Shown here: positions 34,474-41,925 of the stretch, piece by piece
Layout of the letters: every line of letters begins with the position of its first letter
Position numbering within the stretch: position 1 is the stretch's first letter
From: an uncultured Lachnospiraceae bacterium
Lineage (GTDB): Bacteria; Bacillota; Clostridia; Lachnospirales; Lachnospiraceae
Assembly (NCBI GenBank): GCA_910579685.1
Contig: CAJTVN010000014.1
Span: 1-64,000 of the forward strand
Reading direction: 5' to 3'
Length of the DNA: 64,000 nt
Program-made: the position numbers and the translations under genes
Notes under the pieces: model-generated
Seen by the model: the letters and a program-made list of their open reading frames with translations, nothing else
Told to the model about the DNA's origin: nothing
Databases searched by the model: none

Positions 34474-34746
34474 TTACAGCATCATATACAGATGAATTCC
34501 ATACAGCATCAGCACGCCAGGGAACCCCAGCGCACCGGAGGCGGCAAAGGTGACGGGGTTATAGCCGATCTCCATGCCCGGCACTCTCCCCGACAGAAAA
34601 AAATTCACAAAATAGATCAAAAGCATCCCCAGAACTCCCCGCAGTACGAAATTTACAATCATTTCCGTACGGTTTCGGAACGCTCCTATAAGCAGCACCG
34701 CCGCAAGCACTCCCACTATCCATAATACACCGCTGTAAGTATCCAT
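34474..34746 (-). CDS. bofA: BofA-family pro-sigma-K processing inhibitor
   Basis: A 90-residue protein with three hydrophobic segments. The C-terminal GYNPVTFAASGALGFPGVLML is the BofA family signature. In Bacillus, BofA restrains SpoIVFB cleavage of pro-sigma-K in the outer forespore membrane. Here it is the single gene divergent from yaaL; in many Firmicutes the two lie in tandem after recR. Confidence 0.88.
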   Translation of the reverse strand: MDTYSGVLWIVGVLAAVLLIGAFRNRTEMIVNFVLRGVLGMLLIYFVNFFLSGRVPGMEIGYNPVTFAASGALGFPGVLMLYGIHLYMML

Positions 34747-34948
34747 TCTATCTTTTCCAACTGTTTTTTCATAACACTATATGGCATACGCAACGCAAAT
34801 ATTCCATTTATTTCCGCACGGCTGAATAAACGTTTTTTTTTGTGTTTATACTTCTTTTCAGAGGTAATTATTGGATAGGACCGGAATATGATGTAAAAGA
34901 ACCGAAGCGCAGCTGGAAACTCGCTTGCGATATGCAGGAGGTATCGAT

Positions 34949-35251
34949 ATGAAAATGTTTTTTGGCCAGTCCTCAAAGACAAATCGCACCATGTCGGAAC
35001 GGGAAATCGAAAGAAACGCACTTTTATCCGATCTGGAAAAAACAAAAAGAGCCCTGGAAATTGCGTATGCGGGCTTTGACAATGTCATTGAACCGGATCT
35101 GATCGACTGTTATATTTACGAGGTGAATTCCGTGTTAAAGCGATATAAATTTTTAATGGAACAGGCAGCACACTTAAGTATGCTGCCTGATGAAAATGAA
35201 CATTTTTCTTCTTTAAGCCAGGAAACCCCTGCTGCCTCCCTCATTGGTTAA
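34949..35251 (+). CDS. YaaL-like DUF2508 protein
   Basis: A 100-residue soluble protein. ALLSDLEKTKRALEIAYAGF and DPDLIDCYIYEVNSVLKRYK-like residues match the DUF2508/YaaL pattern, a small helical protein next to recR and bofA in many Firmicutes. The ATG at 34949 follows GCAGGAGGT. Its 3' end overlaps the convergent fliS gene by 39 bp. Function unknown. Confidence 0.8.
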   Translation: MKMFFGQSSKTNRTMSEREIERNALLSDLEKTKRALEIAYAGFDNVIEPDLIDCYIYEVNSVLKRYKFLMEQAAHLSMLPDENEHFSSLSQETPAASLIG

Positions 35252-35689
35252 ATTTTCCGTCAGGCTGTTTCTTCCGTAGGTAAGACCCGCATAGACTGTC
35301 TGCGTATTTTCCATGACCGGAGCCGAGGTATCCTGCGCACTGACGGTCTCGTAGGCATCGTGGAGCTTGCGCATCATGGCCTTCACAGGCGCAAGTTCGG
35401 CGGCGCTGTATCTTACGTCCGCCCTTGTCATCTGTCTGTCGAAAAAAGTATACAGCGCAAGCAGATTACCTGCCAGAGGATAGTCGTAATTTAACGATGC
35501 CATCAGCTCGTGCAGGCATCCCTTGGCCCGCTTTATTTCCTGTCGAAACGCCTCTTTCTCCTGCACCCCGTAAGCTTTTTCGGCCTCGCCGATGTAGGCC
35601 AGGAACATTTCATAGAGAATCACCACAAGCTGAGTCCTGTTTGCCCCTGATATCCTGCGCGTAAACTGCTGTTTCAATTCCTTCGTCAC
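35213..35689 (-). CDS. fliS: FliS-like flagellin export chaperone
   Basis: A 158-residue helical protein. FTRRISGANRTQLVVILYEM, RAKGCLHELMASLNYDYPLA and the run NLLALYTFFDRQM align with FliS, which binds the C-terminus of flagellin in the cytoplasm and prevents early polymerisation. It lies 38 bp after the flagellin gene. A C-terminal tail of some 40 residues (VYAGLTYGRNSLTENL) exceeds the usual FliS length. Confidence 0.82.
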   Translation of the reverse strand: MTKELKQQFTRRISGANRTQLVVILYEMFLAYIGEAEKAYGVQEKEAFRQEIKRAKGCLHELMASLNYDYPLAGNLLALYTFFDRQMTRADVRYSAAELAPVKAMMRKLHDAYETVSAQDTSAPVMENTQTVYAGLTYGRNSLTENLTNEGGSRGFLA

Positions 35690-35727
35690 GGCTTAGCCCT
35701 CCCATCCCTTTACAGACATGTATTCCA

Positions 35728-36837
35728 TTACTGCAGCAGCTGGAGAACCTGGGACGGTCGTTCGTTTGCCTGGGCAAGCATGGAGGTGCTTGCCTGGGAG
35801 AGAACCTGCATGTTGGTATAGTTCGTCATCTCCTCCGCCATGTCCGTATCCATGATGCGGGCATACGCCGCCGTCATGTTTTCCTCTGTGATATCAAGGC
35901 TGCTGATGGTGTGCTCGAGACGATTCTCGTAGGCTCCCAGACGGCTTCTCACGCTGGAAATATATTTGATCGCCGTGTTGGTTCTCTCAATGGCGTCCTT
36001 TCCGCCCTCCTGGGTGGTCAGATCAATGGAATCGATACCGATTGTCACAAGGGAAATCTTGGGAATCCGGATATCCAGCTGCTGTCCCTCGTTGGCGCCG
36101 ATCTGCTTATCCAGAGAGCCAAAGCCCTCCAGCTCCACGGTCAAACTATAAGTCTGCTCCGGCGCATCCGGCGCAAGCTCAAATTTCATCTCAAAGTTAT
36201 GGCTTCCCGTAATGGTAACCACCCTGCCGTCCACATCCGTAATCTTTGCGTCAGCAGGGAACAGGCCTGCCCCTGCGGTAAAAGTGGTTGCCGTGGGGTC
36301 AAGATTCCCCTCTGCGTCATATTTGACATCCAATGTCAGCTCGTAAATACCAGCAGTGGTCTCGTCGCTGTAATAGCTCACCTTCACATTCACATCATTC
36401 GTATAGCCCCTGAGATCAAAGGATCCGTCCAGAAGGGTCTGGCCGTTAAACTGCGTGTCCGTGGTGATTCTGGTGATCTCGTCCTTTAACTGCGCGACCT
36501 CCTTGTTGACAATTTCACGATCTTCGGGCGTCAGCGTTCCGGTGCTCGCCTTCACCGAAAGTTCGTTGATTCTCTGGAGCATATCATGGATCTCGCTCAG
36601 GGTCCCGTCCGCCACCTCGATAATGGAGACACCGTCGCCCGCATTCTGATTCGCCGCCTTCAGGCCCTCGATCTGTGCATTCATCCTCCTTGCAAGGGCA
36701 AGGCCGGATGGATTATCCTTGGCGTTCACAATCTTAAGACCGGAGGACAGCCTTGCCAGAGAATCCGCCAGTTTTTTGTCGTTCTTGTTTAAGGAGTTGG
36801 TTGCCATCACTGCGGAGGCATTGTAATTGATCTTCAT
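35728..36837 (-). CDS. hag: flagellin
   Basis: A 369-residue flagellar filament protein. The N-terminal D0/D1 block (INYNASAVMATNSLNKNDKK, then LSSGLKIVNAKDNPSGLALA) and the C-terminal block (VRSRLGAYENRLEHTISSLD, SQASTSMLAQANERPSQVLQ) are clear. The middle (about 140-270) is a modest surface domain. AGAAAGG precedes the ATG, 15 bp after the DUF6240 gene. Its transcription probably depends on the sigma-D-like promoter upstream of that gene. Confidence 0.96.
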   Translation of the reverse strand: MKINYNASAVMATNSLNKNDKKLADSLARLSSGLKIVNAKDNPSGLALARRMNAQIEGLKAANQNAGDGVSIIEVADGTLSEIHDMLQRINELSVKASTGTLTPEDREIVNKEVAQLKDEITRITTDTQFNGQTLLDGSFDLRGYTNDVNVKVSYYSDETTAGIYELTLDVKYDAEGNLDPTATTFTAGAGLFPADAKITDVDGRVVTITGSHNFEMKFELAPDAPEQTYSLTVELEGFGSLDKQIGANEGQQLDIRIPKISLVTIGIDSIDLTTQEGGKDAIERTNTAIKYISSVRSRLGAYENRLEHTISSLDITEENMTAAYARIMDTDMAEEMTNYTNMQVLSQASTSMLAQANERPSQVLQLLQ

Positions 36838-36852
36838 ATTCTGCTTTCCTTT

Positions 36853-39800
36853 CTATTTGCTGATCTTCTGAACAAACCCGATATATACCTTTGCCGCTCT
36901 GTACAGGGCGTCCGGAGTCTGTCCCGAAATTCTGTCCTTGCTGATCCTCAGAGAAAATTCCCTGAGATTCAGGTCTTTTCCGATCAGAAACCGGATGTCA
37001 CCTGCCTCCATCCTTTCCTCTGAGAGCATTTTCCCAAAGAGCTCCTGTTGCCCCTTCATAAGGCTGCCGCCCTCTTGCCTGCTGCAGCTGCAGTATCCGG
37101 AAAGTCCGGCCTTTGTGTAAGTAAATTCCGCAGCGCACTTTCCCAGAAGCTCCGTCTCCAGGGTAATTGCCACTCTGGCCTCTTTTCCGTCTCCATGGAT
37201 CATTTTCAGGTTGATTGCCGTGACTTCGCCATTGATCCGCACCGGCATTTCATAATTTTCTTCCCTTGCCATGGATTTCATAAAGGTAATCTGCTTGTAG
37301 AGAATGCTCATGGATTTCAAATCAAGAGACTGCCCCGTCTGGCCAAAGGCCGCATCCCCCAGCGCCTGCTGCATGCGGCTCATAAGCCCCTCATAAGCTC
37401 CAAAAGCGGTCTGCCTGTCCGTAAGCTTATCCGGGAATTCCCGGAACGCAAACTCCGCAGTCTCCTGATTCCCGCTCCTTCCAGGTGCGTCTTCTGTCTG
37501 CGCCTTACGGCTCTCTCCCAGCATTCTCCGGAACCTCGAAAAGCCGTCATACGATCCCTTAAGCAGCTCGCCGGCCGCCTTCAGGTTATCCGCCGTGACC
37601 TCCTGCCCGTAATTCATGAGCTGGCGCAGGACGGCCTCCTCGCTTCCCGCCGCATGCCTGACCTCCTCAAACAGTGTATGTTCAAATTCGGCCTGTGCCC
37701 TGACGGTCTGCTCATCCTCCACGGCGTCCTCCAGATCCTGTCTGGTCCTTATGTAGCCTTTCTGTATCTGCTCGGTGATGGTTTCGGCATCCGTCCGCTT
37801 CGCCTGTACGCCCGCAAACTCATCCCTCACCGTGTAATCCATATGTTTTCTTCTGCTGGTTCTCACCGCCGCAAGCAGATTGTCCAGCGTCTGGGAAACT
37901 CCCGTCTGCACAAGGGCTCCCACCGCTGCGTCATCCCCCTTTTCCACCTGGCGCAGCAGTCGGTAAATACCGATATATGCGCTTCTCTCCTCCTCGGAAA
38001 TGTTATTTTTCTTCTCAAGTTTATAGAGGAATCTGCTGTAGGATTCCAGCTCTTCGGACATATCCTGTCCTCTGCCGTCCAGATAAGCCTTAAGCTCTTC
38101 AAGGGACATGGTAAGGGGATTTACGCCCTCCCGGATCATGGAAAGCACGGTCTGCGGCTTCATCTGTCCGACCACCTGCGTAAGGAGCGCTTCCGAATGG
38201 CGGATGCTCTCAAAGTTCTCCTCCGTCATCTCCATGCTGTTGTAACCCATAATACGGATCACCTTACGGTTCTCCTGCGTAATTTCCCTGCCAAGGTCTG
38301 CCAGGATATCATCCACATTCTGAAACGCCTTCCGGATCGAATCCCCCATATCCTTTCTCGGCGCAGTCATAAGCGCTTCGTAGCTTTCTCCCGCCCTCTG
38401 GTACTGCGCTTCCTTTATCCTGCCGGCGCTCTCCACCTCCGGCAGGGTATCTGTATCCGACACCTGGGCCGCCACTGCCGCAGGTGCGTTTCTGATTGAT
38501 TCCAGTGTAAAAAGCGTCTGCTGATATAAGCCGCTCTTTGCCCTGGCCTTTTCGGCATCCGCCTCCTGGACCAGCGCTCCGGCATCCTGTCCTTCCGCTT
38601 TTTTGAGATTCTCCACCAGTCTTTCCATGGGAGCCGTCTCAATATGAAAACCGCTGCGCAAAAGCCGCAGGTTAGCGGTCACGGTCATGGAAAGCCTGAC
38701 CTCCTCCAGCATTCTCCTCGCCTTAATCGTTTCAGGATCCTGTATCCGTTCGGGCTCCTGCGGCGCTTCCACGGTTCCCTTTTTGATCTCATCCGAAACA
38801 TAAATCAGATTTTTGAGGTTATAGGGAAGCTCTCTTGCAAGAATCACATCCACCGCCCGCTCATCCAGCTGCCGGGTCTTCTCGCAGATGGCGGCCGCCC
38901 GCTCCATCTGACTTTCTCTTTGACTGATGTCAGCCCTGGAAGGGGAAATTCCATCTGCGATGGCAGCCGCCGCCGACCGGGCAAAATCCTCCTCCCCTGC
39001 GGGGAAATTCAGCTCTGAAAGCCGATGCATCCGCAGGAAGGTGTCTTCGTTCAGCGGAATTCCTTTTTCGATCAGCCACATGGCTTCCCTGCGCGTATCT
39101 TCCTCCACGGAAAATCCCGCTTCCTCAATCACCTTTTCGATCTGGGGCATAAGCTTTTCGTAGTCGATATTCTCCGGCTTTCTGGCATAATAGCCGGATA
39201 CGCTCCCTGCCTCGTAATAGCCCCGTCCCTGGCGGCCCGCATCCTCAACCGCAGAATACCTGGCCATATAGAGATTTTCCACCGTGGGATCCAGCCCGTT
39301 CTCCACCATATATTTTACGGAACCCTCAGGCAGATCCGGAACCTCATTCATGGTATTCCAGGCTTCCATTACCGCCTCGGCGTTTTCTCTGGTAAGCGGA
39401 ATATCCTTTTCTTCAAATTGATTCTTAAGCGTCCTCGCAAAAGCGGGACTCCCTGTAATATCCTCCAGTTCGGCCATATCCAGCGTGTCCGTGTACCCTG
39501 TCACCTCAGCGCCGCCCATCAAAAGTGCCGCCTTGATCCGGTCAACCACCGTGACAACCGTTTCGATATCCGTGCTCCCCGGATGGAAGCCCTCTCTCTG
39601 CATTCTCGCAAAGTCTTCATCGGACATTGTGCCTGACATCACAGCCATATAATTCCTGCGGGCCGTGATATCCTCCTGTCCGGCCGCCTGCGCCACCTCT
39701 TCTATCGTCCGTCCGCGGTCTGCATAGGCGCCGCTGCCCATGGCCGAACCGTCAAGATCCAGCACAAAACCGCTGCGGGATGCCTTCCCGGCACGGTCGC

Positions 39801-39885
39801 AGTCCCTGTATAAAGCCGCGCCTCTTTCCGCATTTACACGAGTGTGGGCAGCGCTTCTGTCTGCCCCGTCAAAGTTAATCTTCAT
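36853..39885 (-). CDS. DUF6240 flagellar-locus protein, possible FliK-like C-terminus
   Basis: A 1010-residue soluble, helix-rich and charged protein without signal peptide. It is of the DUF6240 type found beside flagellin genes in Lachnospiraceae. Residues about 880-1000 (INGEVTAINLKMIHGDGKEA, KCAAEFTYTKAGLSGYCSC) have the alternating pattern of the FliK hook-length-control C-terminal domain. A hook-length or export-regulatory role is inference. The start is the ATG at 39885, 65 bp from a sigma-D-type promoter. Confidence 0.72.
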   Translation of the reverse strand: MKINFDGADRSAAHTRVNAERGAALYRDCDRAGKASRSGFVLDLDGSAMGSGAYADRGRTIEEVAQAAGQEDITARRNYMAVMSGTMSDEDFARMQREGFHPGSTDIETVVTVVDRIKAALLMGGAEVTGYTDTLDMAELEDITGSPAFARTLKNQFEEKDIPLTRENAEAVMEAWNTMNEVPDLPEGSVKYMVENGLDPTVENLYMARYSAVEDAGRQGRGYYEAGSVSGYYARKPENIDYEKLMPQIEKVIEEAGFSVEEDTRREAMWLIEKGIPLNEDTFLRMHRLSELNFPAGEEDFARSAAAAIADGISPSRADISQRESQMERAAAICEKTRQLDERAVDVILARELPYNLKNLIYVSDEIKKGTVEAPQEPERIQDPETIKARRMLEEVRLSMTVTANLRLLRSGFHIETAPMERLVENLKKAEGQDAGALVQEADAEKARAKSGLYQQTLFTLESIRNAPAAVAAQVSDTDTLPEVESAGRIKEAQYQRAGESYEALMTAPRKDMGDSIRKAFQNVDDILADLGREITQENRKVIRIMGYNSMEMTEENFESIRHSEALLTQVVGQMKPQTVLSMIREGVNPLTMSLEELKAYLDGRGQDMSEELESYSRFLYKLEKKNNISEEERSAYIGIYRLLRQVEKGDDAAVGALVQTGVSQTLDNLLAAVRTSRRKHMDYTVRDEFAGVQAKRTDAETITEQIQKGYIRTRQDLEDAVEDEQTVRAQAEFEHTLFEEVRHAAGSEEAVLRQLMNYGQEVTADNLKAAGELLKGSYDGFSRFRRMLGESRKAQTEDAPGRSGNQETAEFAFREFPDKLTDRQTAFGAYEGLMSRMQQALGDAAFGQTGQSLDLKSMSILYKQITFMKSMAREENYEMPVRINGEVTAINLKMIHGDGKEARVAITLETELLGKCAAEFTYTKAGLSGYCSCSRQEGGSLMKGQQELFGKMLSEERMEAGDIRFLIGKDLNLREFSLRISKDRISGQTPDALYRAAKVYIGFVQKISK

Positions 39886-39922
39886 ATGACAACTCCGTAT
39901 TTCTTCTCAAAAATGTTCCAAA

Positions 39923-39956
39923 AAAGGGTGAATGCGCTTTTACACATTCACCCTTT
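39923..39956 (-). terminator. intrinsic terminator of glgB
   Basis: AAAGGGTGAATG (39923-39934) and CATTCACCCTTT (39945-39956) form a perfect 12-bp stem with a 10-nt loop. The minus-strand RNA continues with a T-rich stretch from 39922 leftward. The right arm overlaps the predicted start of flagellar transcription. Confidence 0.8.
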
Positions 39957-39983
39957 ATTTCGGCACGTTGGTTTTGATTCTTA
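39957..39983 (-). promoter_or_regulatory. sigma-D/sigma-28-type flagellar promoter
   Basis: TAAG (39983-39980), 15-bp spacer, GCCGAAAT (39964-39957), compared with the Bacillus sigma-D pattern TAAA-15-GCCGATAT. It would drive DUF6240, flagellin and fliS. Predicted start is near 39949. Confidence 0.65.
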
Positions 39984-39987
39984 ACCT

Positions 39988-41904
39988 TTAGAACACAAAG
40001 ATTGCCGCTGTGTACGGCGGAAGGTCAAAGGAGATATTGTACTTCTGGTAATTGCATTCGCCCTTTACGGCCGTAACTGCGGCAGGGATTTCCCCTCCGT
40101 TTCCTCCAAACCGCTTATCATCGCTGTTGAGCAGCAGCCTGTACTTTTTCTTTTTCGGCACCCCTATCTTGTAATCCTCCCATTTCATGGGCGTTAAGTT
40201 GATCACAAACAACAGGTTGTTTTTGCCGTCCTCCGATTTACGGCAGAAGCTGTAGGTACTTCTGTCCTTATCATCACTGTTCAGCCACTCAAAGCCGAAC
40301 CAGTTGTTGTCGTTCTCATACATGCAGGGATATTTGCGGTAAATGGCAAGAAGCTCCTTCACATATTCCTGCATTCCTCTGTTCAGCTCCTCGGCAAGCA
40401 AAAACCAGTCCAGCTCCCTCTCCTCGCTCCACTCCCTCTCCTGGGCAAACTCCTGGCCCATAAAGAGAAGTTTCTTGCCTGCATGGCCGAACATATAGGT
40501 GTACCCCGCCCTCAGATTGGCATACTTGTCCACCTTGTATCCCGGCATTTTATTTACCATGGAGCATTTCAGATGAACCACCTCGTCATGAGACAGAGGA
40601 AGAATATAATTCTCGCTCTCATTATAACTCATGGCAAAGGTCATGGCATAGTGGTTGTCTTTTCTGAAATAGGGATCCAGCTTCATGTACTCACAGAAAT
40701 CATGCATCCATCCCATGTTCCACTTGAAGCTGAAGCCAAGGCCTTCCTCCTCCACCTTTCCGGTCACCTTCGGCCATGCGGTGGACTCCTCCGCAATGGT
40801 CATAAATCCCGGATAGGTTCCACGCACCACCGAATTCAGGTGCTTGAAGAACTCAATCGCCTCCAGGTTCTTGTTTTCCCCGTATTTATTGGGCACCCAC
40901 TGCCCGTCCCTCTTTCCATAGTCGAGATAAAGCATGGATGCCACTGCGTCCACCCGGATCCCGTCCACATGAAACTCCTTGATCCAGAACAGCGCATTGG
41001 CAATCAGGAAATTCTTGACCTCGTTTTTACCGTAATTAAAAATCTTGGTCCCCCAGTCAGGGTGTTCCCCCTTTCTCGGATCCGGATCCTCAAAAATACA
41101 TTTTCCATCGAATCTTCCAAGCCCGTGTGCGTCCGTGGCAAAATGAGCCGGAACCCAGTCGAGAATCACGCCGATCTTGTTTCTGTGGAGCTTGTTAATC
41201 AGATACATAAAGTCCATAGGCTCCCCGTAACGGGAGGTGGGAGCATAGTAGCCGGTCACCTGATAGCCCCAGGAACCGTCAAACGGATACTCCGCAATTC
41301 CCATCAGCTCCACATGGGTATATTTCATCTCCTTCAGGTATTCCACAATCCTGTCCGCAAACTCGCGGTAATTGTAAAATCCCTTCTCCTCCGGTCTGGG
41401 ATGACGCATCCAGGAGCCTATATGGCACTCGTAAATCGCAAGGGGCTCCTTCTGGTAATCCCTGGCGTCCCTCTCCTTCATCCAGGTATCGTCAGACCAT
41501 TTGAAAGCGGAAATGTCAGCGGTTCTTGATGCGGTTCCGGGACGCAGCTCCGCCCAGTTGGCAAAAGGATCCGCCTTATACAGCTTTTCCCCCTCCGGCG
41601 TGGTAATCAGGAATTTGTAGAGCTCCCCGGTTCCCACCTCCGGAATAAAAACCGCATAAATACCCACGGGTCCAAGCTTTTCCATGGGATGGGAGGTCTC
41701 GTCCCATCCGTTAAACGTACCGATCACATGAACGCTTGCCGCATTGGGCGCCCACACGCCGAAGAACATGCCCTTCACCCCGTTCTCCACGGAAGGATGG
41801 GCTCCGAGCTTTTTGTAAATGTCATAGTGCGTGCCCTGGGAAAACAGATATTGGTCTGCCTCCGAAATAAATACCGTTGCTTCTGATTGTTTCTTTTTTT
41901 CCAT
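39988..41904 (-). CDS. glgB: 1,4-alpha-glucan branching enzyme
   Basis: A 638-residue GH13 enzyme that introduces alpha-1,6 branches into glycogen. An N-terminal CBM48 domain (HYDIYKKLGAHPSVENGVKG, FGVWAPNAASVHVIGTFNGW) precedes the catalytic barrel with the nucleophile region GIRVDAVASMLYLDY, the acid/base TIAEESTAWP and LPLSHDEVVH. Length fits bacterial GlgB. No other glycogen genes are nearby. Confidence 0.96.
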   Translation of the reverse strand: MEKKKQSEATVFISEADQYLFSQGTHYDIYKKLGAHPSVENGVKGMFFGVWAPNAASVHVIGTFNGWDETSHPMEKLGPVGIYAVFIPEVGTGELYKFLITTPEGEKLYKADPFANWAELRPGTASRTADISAFKWSDDTWMKERDARDYQKEPLAIYECHIGSWMRHPRPEEKGFYNYREFADRIVEYLKEMKYTHVELMGIAEYPFDGSWGYQVTGYYAPTSRYGEPMDFMYLINKLHRNKIGVILDWVPAHFATDAHGLGRFDGKCIFEDPDPRKGEHPDWGTKIFNYGKNEVKNFLIANALFWIKEFHVDGIRVDAVASMLYLDYGKRDGQWVPNKYGENKNLEAIEFFKHLNSVVRGTYPGFMTIAEESTAWPKVTGKVEEEGLGFSFKWNMGWMHDFCEYMKLDPYFRKDNHYAMTFAMSYNESENYILPLSHDEVVHLKCSMVNKMPGYKVDKYANLRAGYTYMFGHAGKKLLFMGQEFAQEREWSEERELDWFLLAEELNRGMQEYVKELLAIYRKYPCMYENDNNWFGFEWLNSDDKDRSTYSFCRKSEDGKNNLLFVINLTPMKWEDYKIGVPKKKKYRLLLNSDDKRFGGNGGEIPAAVTAVKGECNYQKYNISFDLPPYTAAIFVF

Positions 41905-41925
41905 ACAAGAATAACCCCCATTTTA

